Part shown: piece after piece, positions 20,093-28,507 of the stretch | Numbering within the stretch: the stretch's first letter is position 1 | Layout of the letters: the number at the start of each line of letters is the position of its first letter | Assembly: GCA_017429265.1 (NCBI GenBank) | Contig: JAFRPG010000090.1 | Location: forward strand, 124,001 to 188,000 | Reading direction: 5' to 3' | DNA length: 64,000 nt | DNA from: Clostridia bacterium | GTDB lineage: Bacteria; Bacillota; Clostridia; Christensenellales; Aristaeellaceae | Notes under the pieces: generated by a model | Databases searched by the model: none | The model's input: the letters and a program-made list of their open reading frames with translations, nothing else | What the model was told of the DNA's origin: nothing | Translations under genes and position numbers: made by a program

Positions 20093-20824
20093 TTACATTT
20101 CACCGTAGAGAGAGAGCAGGACGGCGAGGGAGGCCAGCCCGGCCGTCTCCGTGCGCAAGATGCGCGGGCCGAGGGTCACGGGGAGGCATCCGGCCCCGAC
20201 GAGCAGATCGATCTCCTGCGGTTCGATCCCGCCCTCGGGGCCGATGACGATCCCGATGCGCATGGCCTCCGGATGATCCGCACGGAAGGCGGGGAGCGTC
20301 AGTCCGTGCGCTTCCTCCCATGGCACGACCGACGCGTCCAGACCGCGCAGTTCTTCGGCCAGCGCACGGACGGAGATCGGCCTGTCCACAGTCGGTTCCT
20401 CACAGCGTCCGGACTGTTTGCAGGCTTCATGCGCAATGCGCTGCCAGCGCTCACGCTTCTTGTCGGCATCGCGCTCGTCCAGCCGGACCACCGAACGGGA
20501 CATCGCGACAGGGACGATCCGGCGCACGCCGAGCTCGACCGCTTTCTGGACGATCCATTCCATTTTGTCGGCCTTTGGAAGCCCCTGATACAGGATCAGA
20601 TCGTGTGCCGGCTCGGTGGAGGGGAGGAGCGTGACCGAACGAAAGAGGACTTCCTTCGGAGTCACACTCTCCGCCCGGCACAGCCAGCGCTGTCCGCCGC
20701 TGAAAAGCTCGGCCTCATCGCCGGGTCTGATCCGCAGCACCTGGACCGCGTGGCGCGCGTCCTCCGGGGTGAGGGCTGCGATCGCATTCTCCTCAATGCG
20801 GCCGGCTGCGTAAAACCGGTGCAT
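20093..20824 (-). CDS. rsmE: 16S rRNA m3U1498 methyltransferase
   Basis: RsmE methylates N3 of U1498 in 16S rRNA. The 243-residue protein has an N-terminal PUA-like domain (MHRFYAAGRIEENAIAAL) and a SPOUT methyltransferase domain with the knot motifs IGIVIGPEGGIEPQEI and VTLGPRILRTETAGLASL near the C terminus. The ATG at 20824 follows AGGAGGG and lies two bases after the prmA stop, the usual prmA-rsmE order of Firmicutes. Confidence 0.95.
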   Translation of the reverse strand: MHRFYAAGRIEENAIAALTPEDARHAVQVLRIRPGDEAELFSGGQRWLCRAESVTPKEVLFRSVTLLPSTEPAHDLILYQGLPKADKMEWIVQKAVELGVRRIVPVAMSRSVVRLDERDADKKRERWQRIAHEACKQSGRCEEPTVDRPISVRALAEELRGLDASVVPWEEAHGLTLPAFRADHPEAMRIGIVIGPEGGIEPQEIDLLVGAGCLPVTLGPRILRTETAGLASLAVLLSLYGEM

Positions 20825-20826
20825 CG

Positions 20827-21759
20827 TCAGTCCCTCCTGCACAGAAGAGCGACCCACTCGCCGCGCCTCCGTACCTCAGCCACCCGGTAACCGGCTTCGG
20901 TGACAGCCCGCTCGACCTCATCCTCGCGCTCCTTGATGATCCCGGAGGCGATGAAGGTCCCGCCCGGACGGATCTTCGCGCGCAGGGGAGACGCAAAGGC
21001 ACAGATGATGTCCGCGATAATGTTCGCAACGCAGACGTCACAGACCGCGCTCCGGTCCTTCAGCAGGTCACCGCGGACAGCCGTGATCCTGTCCTCAAAG
21101 CCGTTGTGAACAATATTCTCCTTCGCGACGCGCACCGCATCCGGGTCGATATCGATCGCGAGGACATGCCGGGCGCCGAGCAGTGCCGCCCCAATGGCGA
21201 GGATCCCGCTGCCGGTGCCGACGTCGATTACCTCCTCGTCGCCCCTGAGCTCCTGCTCCAGCAGTTCCAGGCACATGGCGGTGGTCTCATGCTTCCCGCT
21301 GCCGAAGGCCATGCCGGGGTCGATCTCGATCACCTTGTCGCCCGGCTGCGCGGCGTAGGACTCCCATGTGGGTTTGATGACCAGCGACTTTCCGGCGCGG
21401 AAGGGCTTGAAATACTGCTTCCAGGTCTCCAGCCAGTCCTCGTCGCGGACGTTCGACTGTTCCAGCGTGAGGGAACCGAAAGCCTCGCAGCGCATCGCGT
21501 CCAGACCGGAACGGATCATCGCGATCCGGTCCCTCAGGCGATCGTCCGGCTCGAGCCATGCGTGTACGAGCACGTCCTCGGGCATTTTGTCCTTCATCTC
21601 CCGGTCGATGATCTCCCAGTAGCCGTTGGGCTTGTCGGGATCCGGGATGTCCGCGCGATCCTCCACCATGGTGCCGTTGGCCCCCGCGGCCATCAGGGTC
21701 TCGCTCACGGCGTCGCTGCCCTGGGTCGTCGTATGTACAATCAGTTCGATCCATTCCAT
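20827..21759 (-). CDS. prmA: ribosomal protein L11 methyltransferase
   Basis: PrmA trimethylates ribosomal protein L11. The 310-residue protein has an N-terminal substrate-recognition domain (MEWIELIVHTTTQG) and a C-terminal SAM domain with VIDVGTGSGILAIGAALLGA (about residues 170-189), IDIDPDAVRVAKENI and the VANIIADII motif in place of the usual NPPY-type loop. GMAFGSGKHETT before motif I is the classic PrmA block. The ATG at 21759 follows GGAGGATG. It precedes rsmE directly. Confidence 0.95.
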   Translation of the reverse strand: MEWIELIVHTTTQGSDAVSETLMAAGANGTMVEDRADIPDPDKPNGYWEIIDREMKDKMPEDVLVHAWLEPDDRLRDRIAMIRSGLDAMRCEAFGSLTLEQSNVRDEDWLETWKQYFKPFRAGKSLVIKPTWESYAAQPGDKVIEIDPGMAFGSGKHETTAMCLELLEQELRGDEEVIDVGTGSGILAIGAALLGARHVLAIDIDPDAVRVAKENIVHNGFEDRITAVRGDLLKDRSAVCDVCVANIIADIICAFASPLRAKIRPGGTFIASGIIKEREDEVERAVTEAGYRVAEVRRRGEWVALLCRRD

Positions 21760-21778
21760 TCGGATTCATCCTCCATCG

Positions 21779-23368
21779 TCAGGGCCTGAAGCTCTCGATG
21801 CCTCGCAGGAGCTCATACTCGCGCACGTCGCGCACCGTCGTGTACATGAATCGCGTCAGCACGGCGCCGTCACGGAAGTACAGGCAGATCATCGGACAGT
21901 CCTTCGCGAACAGTTCCTGGATATCCCTGAGGGTCTGTTCGTAATCGCTCTCGGCGACGCAGGTGCGGAGCTTTTTGCACAGGTCCGACATCTCCTGGGA
22001 CTTGTATCGGCCGTAGTTGTATGTGTTGCCGGAGATGAGCATGTAGCCGGGATCCGGACACACATCCTGCGCGAAAGCGACCAGCGCCAGATGGAAGTTG
22101 CCGTCCCTGAGCTTCTGCTGGGCCTCCGTGTAAGTGCAGGTGGTGATGCTCACCTCAATGCCGATCTGGGCCAGTTCCTCCTGGATGATGGTGGCGGCCT
22201 GGAAGCGGACATCGTTGTCGGGCTCCTCATACACGATCATCCGGAGCGTCAGGTCAATCTTCTGCCCTTCCTCACTCACGCGGTCCACCACGCCGTCGTC
22301 GTCGCTGTCCACCCAGCCGTCCTCAAGGATCAGCTGCCGAGCCTTCTCAAGGTCGCGAACGAAATAGCCGGCGATGCCGTCGTTGTAGGTCCATGTGCCC
22401 GGGATCATCGGCGTGTCGGTGCGGGTCACCATGCCCAGATAGACGGAGGTCGCGATGTAGTCGGGGTCCACCACATAGCGGATGGCTTTCCGGACATTCT
22501 CGCTGGCCAGCTTGGCATAGGACTGGTTCATCAGCAGGCACTCCAGCTGATTGCTCCGGTAGTCCATGGCCAGGGAGGCGCTGCCCGACTTGTACTGCGC
22601 CGCGGCGATCGAGCGCGTGAAGATCGTGTTGACCCGCCCGAATTCATAGGACTCCATGACGGCCCGCTGGGTATCGTGACAGACAAACGTGATCTGTTCG
22701 ACCGATGGGCGCGTCTTCCACCAGTTGGGATTGACCTCCATAGAGATGTATCCGCCGGGGGTAAAGTCGGTGATGATATAGGGGCCGGTCCCCATCGGAT
22801 CATCCTTGTCGATCTCATCGGCCGGGAGCACCGGGAAGGTCATCGCGTAGAGCAGGCCGTAATAGCTTCGGGAGCTGGTCGTGCGGACGACGAGGGTATG
22901 GTCCCCGGTCGCGGATACCTTGCTGACGAAATAGTGCAGATTGCTGTAGAACCCCTTGCTGGAGGAAGACTCGTCATTGGCCCGTTCGAGGATCGCGTTG
23001 GCCGTGGCGGCCACGTCCCGCGCGGTCATCGGCGAGCCGTCCGAAAAGGTCACGTTGGAACGGATCGTGAACGTCCAGCTGCGTCCGTCCTCGCTGGGTG
23101 ACCAGTTTTCAGCCAGGCAGGGGGACGGCTTGTACTTGTCGTCGATCCGGACCAGCGGCTCATAGACCAGGTTGTAGACGCTGAGGATATCGCGCTCCAG
23201 CGGATCCAACGGACGGATGAAGTTTGTCTTGGAGGACTGGATGCCGACCGTCAGCGCACGTCCGACATTGCTTGCCTCAGCCGGGATCGGCGCTGTCAGC
23301 GTCAGGATCGAGAATAGCAGTATCGCCGCCGTTGTACGCGTGATAGTAGAGCGCATCGTAGATCGCAT
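21779..23368 (-). CDS. extracellular solute-binding protein, family 5 (peptide-type)
   Basis: This 529-residue secreted protein has a signal peptide (about residues 8-32, TTAAILLFSILTLTAPIPAEA) and the bilobal SBP_bac_5 fold: SVYNLVYEPLVRID, the WTFTIRSNVTFSDGSPMTARDV block and MGTGPYIITDF. Family members bind oligopeptides, nickel or other ligands. No lipobox is seen and no permease or ATPase gene is near, so it may serve a remote transporter or a sensing role. It has an acidic DSDDDGVVD loop resembling a calcium site near residue 345. Its first 92 bases overlap the 3' end of the lytic transglycosylase gene, so the whole signal peptide lies in the overlap; the upstream ribosome site is weak. 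Confidence 0.82.
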   Translation of the reverse strand: MRSTMRSTITRTTAAILLFSILTLTAPIPAEASNVGRALTVGIQSSKTNFIRPLDPLERDILSVYNLVYEPLVRIDDKYKPSPCLAENWSPSEDGRSWTFTIRSNVTFSDGSPMTARDVAATANAILERANDESSSSKGFYSNLHYFVSKVSATGDHTLVVRTTSSRSYYGLLYAMTFPVLPADEIDKDDPMGTGPYIITDFTPGGYISMEVNPNWWKTRPSVEQITFVCHDTQRAVMESYEFGRVNTIFTRSIAAAQYKSGSASLAMDYRSNQLECLLMNQSYAKLASENVRKAIRYVVDPDYIATSVYLGMVTRTDTPMIPGTWTYNDGIAGYFVRDLEKARQLILEDGWVDSDDDGVVDRVSEEGQKIDLTLRMIVYEEPDNDVRFQAATIIQEELAQIGIEVSITTCTYTEAQQKLRDGNFHLALVAFAQDVCPDPGYMLISGNTYNYGRYKSQEMSDLCKKLRTCVAESDYEQTLRDIQELFAKDCPMICLYFRDGAVLTRFMYTTVRDVREYELLRGIESFRP

Positions 23369-24341
23369 AATCTCTCATCACCCTTGTCGCATAGGCTTTC
23401 GTGTCGGAGGTCGGGATACGGTCGAGTTCGATGTGGATCCCGTCATCGGAGTAATCGGGGTTGCGCAGCCAGACGCTGACATTGCCCTGTCCGGCATGGT
23501 AGGCCGACGTCACCAGTACAGGGTCACCGTCAAACATCTTCGATAGGTAGTTCAGATACCAGCAGCCGAAGCGGACGTTGGTATCGGGATCCCAGAGCTT
23601 ATCGAAGGAATAGTTGGTAATGCCGATGCGGTCGGCGACCCATGATCCGGTCTTTTCCATCACCTGCATGAGGCCGCGCGCGCCGACCCTTGATTCCGCG
23701 GTTTCGTGGAAGCTGCTCTCGTTGAGGATGATCGCGGCGACAAACGCGGGCCGGAGATTGTACTGCTGCGCGTAATTCTCGATGATGGGCAGATAGTTGC
23801 CCGGCAGGGGATGTGCGTTCACGGTGCTTCGGTATTCCTGCACCTTCTTGTCGTGCATGCCTCGCAGGTCAGCGTACATCAGCATCACCGAAGCCAGCGC
23901 CGCGAGACACAGGAGCAGGGATGTGATCAGGGAAATGCTCAGCCAACGGGGAAGCGGCTGCCGTGCGCGCTTCTGTTCCTTCGCGAGCGTCGGATCGGTC
24001 CGGGCGAGGTCATCCCTTGCGTGGTAGGCCCTGTCAAATCCGGCGGGCGGCGGGGGAGGCGCATAGACCGGCGCGGGCGGAGTGTCGTAGGAGAGAGGCC
24101 GCCCGTACGGATCGGGATTCGACTGCCACACGGCAGGCTGCTGCGGCTGACCGACATACTGGACCGGCTGATTCGGGTATTGGCCCTGCAGATCACCGTT
24201 GTACGCCTGGGCCTGATCACCGTATGGGGCAGGCTGGTTCCGTCTGCGGTGCTGGCGGTCTGCCTGGAGCGTCGTAAAGCACAGCGGACAGAACTCCGCC
24301 CGATCGTCCACCGACGCACCGCAATATGGGCATATGATCAA
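23277..24341 (-). CDS. membrane-anchored lytic transglycosylase with zinc ribbon
   Basis: This 354-residue protein is built from an N-terminal zinc ribbon (two CxxC pairs in CPYCGASVDDRAEFCPLC), a proline/glutamine-rich linker (about 30-125), one transmembrane helix (about 150-172) and an extracellular SLT domain. The SLT part has AAIILNESSFHETAESRVGARGLMQ split over residues 220-245 with the catalytic glutamate in the ES(S) motif, then LWDPDTNVRFGCWYLNYL and VTSAYHAGQGNV. It should cleave peptidoglycan glycan strands at the outer membrane face while its ribbon stays in the cytosol. The ATG overlaps the coaE stop (ATGA), a common coaE-SLT order in Clostridia. Confidence 0.9.
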   Translation of the reverse strand: MIICPYCGASVDDRAEFCPLCFTTLQADRQHRRRNQPAPYGDQAQAYNGDLQGQYPNQPVQYVGQPQQPAVWQSNPDPYGRPLSYDTPPAPVYAPPPPPAGFDRAYHARDDLARTDPTLAKEQKRARQPLPRWLSISLITSLLLCLAALASVMLMYADLRGMHDKKVQEYRSTVNAHPLPGNYLPIIENYAQQYNLRPAFVAAIILNESSFHETAESRVGARGLMQVMEKTGSWVADRIGITNYSFDKLWDPDTNVRFGCWYLNYLSKMFDGDPVLVTSAYHAGQGNVSVWLRNPDYSDDGIHIELDRIPTSDTKAYATRVMRDYAIYDALYYHAYNGGDTAILDPDADSADPG

Positions 24342-24955
24342 GGCGCGGCCTCCTCTCGGCTGTCCTTCCGTTCATTCTCCCAGCATTCGCGGACGGTCTC
24401 CGCCGTTTCTTCGATCGTTCCGGACGTGCAGATGCATACATCCGCGCGGGCGGCTTTCTCTTCTGTGGGCATCTGGCTGCGGATCCGTCCGAGTGCCTGC
24501 TCGCGTGTGAGACCGTCCCGCTCCATGATCCGGCTGATCTGCGTCTCCTCGTCCACCGTGACACACCAGACGCGGTCGCAAAGCCTGTCCAGACCCTCCT
24601 CGTAGAGCAGCGGCATGTCCAGGACGCAGACGTCTGTATCGGCCTTTCGCGCGCGTTTGATCTCCGCATCGATCAGTGCGAGGATCATCGGCTGCAGGAT
24701 GCCGTTCAGCCGCTGCCTTTCGGCGTCGTCGGAAAAAACGATGTCTCCGAGCGCGCGGCGGTTCAGCGTGCCGTCTTCGCGGAAGACGCGTTCGCCAAAG
24801 GCTGCGCGGATCGCAGGCAGGGCAGGACCCTGCGGCGCGGTCAGGCGGCGTGACAACTCATCACCGTCGACGATATACGCGCCCAGTTTCCGCAGCGTTT
24901 GGGAGACTGTGCTTTTTCCGCAGGCGATGCCTCCGGTCAGGCCTAGAATCAGCAC
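24338..24955 (-). CDS. coaE: dephospho-CoA kinase
   Basis: CoaE phosphorylates the ribose 3'-hydroxyl of dephospho-CoA, the last step of CoA synthesis. The 205-residue protein has the P-loop GLTGGIACGKSTVS at its N terminus, VDGDELSRRL, and the lid/acceptor region LDMPLLYEEGLDRLCDRVW, with the adenine-loop arginines in RDGLTREQALGRI. I chose the GTG at 24955, which puts the P-loop at the usual distance from the N terminus and has AAAGGAA upstream; the long in-frame extension to 25531 runs antisense-like through telA and is not credible. It heads the long minus-strand run. Confidence 0.93.
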   Translation of the reverse strand: MLILGLTGGIACGKSTVSQTLRKLGAYIVDGDELSRRLTAPQGPALPAIRAAFGERVFREDGTLNRRALGDIVFSDDAERQRLNGILQPMILALIDAEIKRARKADTDVCVLDMPLLYEEGLDRLCDRVWCVTVDEETQISRIMERDGLTREQALGRIRSQMPTEEKAARADVCICTSGTIEETAETVRECWENERKDSREEAAP

Positions 24956-25002
24956 CGGCAGATCATTCCTTTCACGCAGGCAGCTGGGAAAGCGCTGTCT
25001 GA

Positions 25003-25039
25003 TAAAAGCAGCCGGACGGTATCTCGGTGCCGTCCGGCC
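25003..25039 (-). terminator. intrinsic terminator after telA
   Basis: On the minus strand a nine-base GCCGGACGG/CCGTCCGGC stem (25011-25019 with 25030-25038) is followed by TGCTTTTATC, between telA and coaE. Confidence 0.75.
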
Positions 25040-25056
25040 GCCCAGGTTCGCAGGGA

Positions 25057-26256
25057 TTACAGATTGGTGCTCAGAAGCTTCTGCTTGAGTTCGGCTTCCA
25101 TACGATACAGGGTCTTTTCGGCTTCGATGCGCTTGGTGTGACCGTCGCGCTGGATCTCCATGACCTCGTTGATCGTGTCGATCAGGGACTGGTTGGTCTC
25201 GATGAGCGTATCGATGTCGATGATGCCGCGCTCGGCCTCGCGAGCCGTCTCGACGGTGCCGACCTTGAGCTTCTCGGCGTTCTTGCGGAGCAGTTCGTTG
25301 GTCATATCGGTCACGGCGGTCTGCGCCTTCAGGGCTTCCTCGCTGTGAGCCAGGCCGAGGGCCAGCACCATCTGGCTCTTCCAGAGCGGGATCGTGTTGG
25401 AAAGCGTGGACTGGATGCGCTCCACCAGCAGGCTGTCGTTGTTCTGGAGCAGGCGGATCTGGGGCGCCATCTGCATGGAGACCGTGCGGGTCAGCTTGAG
25501 GTCGTGGAGTTTCTTCTCCAGACGGTCGCACTGAGCCGCGAGATCGTTCGCCTTCTGCGCGTCCATGGCATCGCCGCTGCGCTTGGCGATCTCCTGCAGT
25601 TCGACGAGGTCGGTGGCGCGCACCTGGGCCAGGTACTTGTCGCCGGCGATGATGTACAGGGTCAGCTCATGGAAGTAGCTGTTGTTCTCGTCGTAGAGGC
25701 GGTCAAACATCGCGACGTCCTTGAGCAGCTGAGCCTGATAGTTCTCGAGGCTGGAGGTGATGCTCTCGACGTTGACGGAGACCTTGGCGTAGTTGGCCTT
25801 CATGCGCTCCAGCGCATCGACGGGCTTGGAGAAGAGGCTGCCGATCTTGCCGAACAGGCCGCCCTTCTGCTCCTCCTTGTCCATGTTCTTCAGTTCCTGG
25901 ACAAGCTGCACGAGCATCTCACCGACCTCGCCGGTTTCCTGCGTCTTGACCGCAGCCAGCGCGCTGTCGGAGAAAGAGGCCACCTTCTTCTGGGCCTCGG
26001 AGCCGAAGAGGAGGACGTGGTCCGGATTCGTGACGTCGAGCTTCGCGATGAACGTATCGATCGCCTGGCGCTCGGCATCCGTCAGGGTGCTGTCATCCAG
26101 GGCCGGGAGGAAGGGTTCCTCGGCCGCGGGCACGGCGGGAGCCTTTTCTTCCGTCACCGCAGGCGCGACGATCTCCTCGACTGCGGGCGCCTCGGGTGCG
26201 GCGGGGGCGGGGGTCAGGACCAGCTCGGGGATCTGGGCATTGTTGGACTCTGTCAC
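25057..26256 (-). CDS. telA: toxic anion resistance protein, TelA family
   Basis: This 399-residue soluble protein is largely helical, with an acidic/Ala-Pro-rich N terminus (about residues 15-60) and a long coiled-coil-rich body. The blocks VNVESITSSLENYQAQLLKDVAMFD and ERIQSTLSNTIPLWKSQMVLALG (each split here to key parts: LENYQ, IPLWK, MVLALG) are characteristic of TelA. The family was named for tellurite resistance but is widespread and linked to cell-envelope stress; the direct activity is unknown. The GTG start at 26256 follows AAAAGGAG. It is co-transcribed with xpaC, a standard pairing. Confidence 0.9.
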   Translation of the reverse strand: MTESNNAQIPELVLTPAPAAPEAPAVEEIVAPAVTEEKAPAVPAAEEPFLPALDDSTLTDAERQAIDTFIAKLDVTNPDHVLLFGSEAQKKVASFSDSALAAVKTQETGEVGEMLVQLVQELKNMDKEEQKGGLFGKIGSLFSKPVDALERMKANYAKVSVNVESITSSLENYQAQLLKDVAMFDRLYDENNSYFHELTLYIIAGDKYLAQVRATDLVELQEIAKRSGDAMDAQKANDLAAQCDRLEKKLHDLKLTRTVSMQMAPQIRLLQNNDSLLVERIQSTLSNTIPLWKSQMVLALGLAHSEEALKAQTAVTDMTNELLRKNAEKLKVGTVETAREAERGIIDIDTLIETNQSLIDTINEVMEIQRDGHTKRIEAEKTLYRMEAELKQKLLSTNL

Positions 26257-26313
26257 GATGATCGACTCCTTTTCATAGATGATCGTTTGAGATGCCTTTC
26301 CGGCATGGTTTGC

Positions 26314-27159
26314 TCAATAACGGCGGGCGGACTGCCCGGCACTCTTCGGGATGACCAGGGTCGGAACGGAATGATCGTCCTCTTCCTGCACGGGGGTCGA
26401 CTGAGTGAGGCTCGCCGCCGCCGCAGTGCGTGCTTCCTGTACGACCTGATTGATGGACCCGGCGGAAAGGTCGCCCTCCACAAAGCCGTCGCGCTTCAGC
26501 ATCTGCTCCAGCACGTCGATATCGGTGGAGATGTCCAGCATATCCTCTTTGTACAGGTTGTCCAGCTGCTTCTGGCATGCGGTATTGATCATGTCCAGGC
26601 CGTGGCGCATCGTATCGCGGTGTCTGCCGAGCTCAGTGTCGGAGATGCCGCGGTTCTGCATGGTGCGGTAGCTTTTGAGCATCTTGAGTGTGGTGGGCAG
26701 GTAGTAGTTCATGAATTTGCGGATCTGACTGACCTTGTCCGGAGCTTCCGAAATCGTCCTGAAGATCTGCGTGCACTTGTCTTCGATCGTGTAGAGCTGT
26801 TCGGTCAGCTGGGGATCCTTGATCTCGTCGTTGGCCTCGCGGATCTGCCGGAGAGCGTCCTGCCCCTTGGCGATCACCTCGTCCACGTGCTCATTGCCCG
26901 TTTTGTCCAGATCCTCAAACTCGGGCGGTCTGTCTTCCCTGTTGTGCGTGGTCAGATCCAGGCCCGAGGACATGACGCCGACCGTCTTTCCGACCAGATA
27001 CGCGGCGCCGGCGACGAGTACAAGAAGCAGCGGATTAAACTTTCCGAAGAAGATACCGTTCCTGAACAGCAGCAGGAGTCCGGCCGCTGTGAGACCGGCG
27101 CCGACCCAGGTATTGCGGCGCTCCTTTGCGCTGCGGCGTTCCTTCTTACCCTTACTCAC
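26314..27159 (-). CDS. XpaC-like membrane protein (5-bromo-4-chloroindolyl phosphate hydrolysis family)
   Basis: This 281-residue protein has a very basic N terminus (SKGKKERRSAKERR), two transmembrane helices (about residues 18-33 and 39-58) and a cytosolic helical domain. Segments such as DEVIAKGQDALRQI and FMNYYLPTTLKMLKSY match the XpaC family, which is nearly always next to telA. The historical name comes from a phenotype and does not define an enzyme. The GTG at 27159 follows AGAAGGTGG. A strong promoter precedes it, divergent from rnpB. Confidence 0.88.
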   Translation of the reverse strand: MSKGKKERRSAKERRNTWVGAGLTAAGLLLLFRNGIFFGKFNPLLLVLVAGAAYLVGKTVGVMSSGLDLTTHNREDRPPEFEDLDKTGNEHVDEVIAKGQDALRQIREANDEIKDPQLTEQLYTIEDKCTQIFRTISEAPDKVSQIRKFMNYYLPTTLKMLKSYRTMQNRGISDTELGRHRDTMRHGLDMINTACQKQLDNLYKEDMLDISTDIDVLEQMLKRDGFVEGDLSAGSINQVVQEARTAAAASLTQSTPVQEEDDHSVPTLVIPKSAGQSARRY

Positions 27160-27196
27160 GGTTCCACCTTCTGAATTTCATTGGATTCCGTCCTTC

Positions 27197-27225
27197 ATCA
27201 TACCACAACCGCCCCTCATTGACAA
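27197..27225 (-). promoter_or_regulatory. promoter of xpaC-telA
   Basis: On the minus strand TTGTCA (27220-27225) and TATGAT (27197-27202) are 17 bases apart, about 38 bases upstream of the xpaC start. Confidence 0.78.
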
Positions 27226-27273
27226 GCGAGAAACATAAGAATTGCATGAAGAATTGGTGATACGACGGGAGAC

Positions 27274-27302
27274 TTGACCGCCGCCCGCGCTTGATATATA
27301 AT
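27274..27302 (+). promoter_or_regulatory. rnpB promoter
   Basis: TTGACC (27274-27279) and a consensus TATAAT (27297-27302) lie 17 bases apart; the -10 ends seven bases before the first base of the RNase P RNA P1 helix. Confidence 0.85.
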
Positions 27303-27309
27303 AGGTTTC

Positions 27310-27636
27310 GCGAGGTGACCAGACGATCGCGTGCTCCATGCATGAGGAAAGTCCGAGCACCGCAGGGCAGGGTGCCGGCTAACGGCCGGTGGAGGCGACT
27401 CCAAGGAGAGTGCAACAGAGAGATACCGCCGCGCAAGCGGTAAGGATGGAAAGGCGAGGCAAGAGCTCACCCGCGGCCTGGCGACTCGTCCGCGATGTAA
27501 ACCCCACCCGGTGCAAGATGGAATGAGGACAAATGCGGCTGCCCGTCGCGTCCTCGCAATCGCTTGAGCCCACTGGCAACTTTGGGTCTGGATAGATGAT
27601 CGTCCTCGACAGAACTCGGCTTACGGTCACGCTCGC
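27310..27636 (+). ncRNA. rnpB: RNase P RNA, bacterial class A
   Basis: This is the catalytic RNA of RNase P, which cuts 5' leaders from pre-tRNAs. The ends pair to form P1 (GCGAGGTGACC at 27310-27320 with GGTCACGCTCGC at 27625-27636). Conserved elements appear in order: GAGGAAAGTCCGAGCACC (CR I, 5' side of P4), GTGCAACAGAGAGATACCGC (CR II), GCGAGGCAAGAGCTCACC, GATGTAAACCCCACCCGGTG (CR IV) and ACAGAACTCGGCTTACGGTC at the 3' end (CR V). The order and the AGAGCTCACC segment fit class A rather than the Bacillus class B. A T-rich stretch follows. The protein subunit gene rnpA is not in the window. Confidence 0.96.
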
Positions 27637-27676
27637 ATTTTCTTTTGTGTTTTTCCGGAAACGGGGGAGGAAATAT

Positions 27677-28474
27677 ATGATGAAGAGGCTCGTTTCTGTT
27701 CTATTGCTGATGACCTGTCTGCTCCCGATTTTCTGCGCGGCGGAGACGGCCGAGGCCGCTTCGGATGTTCCTCCGGCCCAGCCCGGTGTCACGCGGGACC
27801 TTCCTCCGAAGGGGGAGCGGTACTGCGATTCGCAAAAGTTCGGCATCCGCAGCGGTCCGAGGAGCGACAAGCGCGTGGCCATCACCGTCGACGACTGCTT
27901 CGACCTGGATCTCATGCGCGAGATCTATGAACTGGTGAAGGAACAGAGGGTCCGGATCACGTTCTTTCCCCTCGGGAATCAGATCCATGCAAAGGACGGC
28001 GATTTCTGGCGTGAGATTGCCGCATCGGACTGCGAGATCGGCAGCCACACGATGCATCACACCAACCTGACGCACATGCCCCGGAACGATATCCGCACCC
28101 ACCTCTACCGCTTCCAGGAAGCCCTCGACGCAGCCCTCGGGTACCACTACGGCGTCGTCTCCATGCGCCCGCCGTACGGAGCGATCACTGGCAAGGATAA
28201 CAACGCGACGCGCACCGTTATGAACACCTGCAAATCCTACGGCTTCGAGCACGTCGTATTATGGGATGTCAGCCAGACCAACTTCAAGAAGGCAAAGAAG
28301 GCCGTCAAAAACGGCAGCATCCTGCTTTTCCACACCCGCAAGAAAGACTATCAGTGCCTGCAGGAACTGATCCCCTGGCTGGTGGAACAGGGATATGAGC
28401 TCGTGACGGTCCGCGAACTGCTTGAGTTCGATCCCATTGAAACGAGTCCCGAACCCTATGTCCACGAGAAGTAA
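27677..28474 (+). CDS. secreted polysaccharide deacetylase (NodB domain)
   Basis: This 265-residue protein has a signal peptide (MMKRLVSVLLLMTCLLPIFCAAE) and a NodB-homology carbohydrate esterase 4 domain. Motif 1 is ITVDDCFD (the catalytic base and a metal aspartate, in place of the more usual TFDDG), motif 2 is IGSHTMHH with both metal histidines, and motif 3 is RPPYGA. It probably removes acetyl groups from peptidoglycan or another wall polymer. The ATG at 27677 has GGGGGAGG upstream. It lies 40 bases after rnpB with no clear promoter of its own and may be transcribed with the RNase gene that follows 33 bases later. Confidence 0.87.
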   Translation: MMKRLVSVLLLMTCLLPIFCAAETAEAASDVPPAQPGVTRDLPPKGERYCDSQKFGIRSGPRSDKRVAITVDDCFDLDLMREIYELVKEQRVRITFFPLGNQIHAKDGDFWREIAASDCEIGSHTMHHTNLTHMPRNDIRTHLYRFQEALDAALGYHYGVVSMRPPYGAITGKDNNATRTVMNTCKSYGFEHVVLWDVSQTNFKKAKKAVKNGSILLFHTRKKDYQCLQELIPWLVEQGYELVTVRELLEFDPIETSPEPYVHEK

Positions 28475-28507
28475 GCGCTCGCTGCCGCTGAAAGGAGGCG
28501 CCGCCGC

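Noticed and set aside
24956-25531. N-terminal extension of coaE into telA
   Set aside because: The upstream translation is an out-of-frame reading of telA on the same strand, and the terminator at 25003-25039 lies inside it.
25057-27159. Tellurite-resistance island
   Set aside because: telA-xpaC is a widespread housekeeping pair in Firmicutes; no other resistance gene is present.
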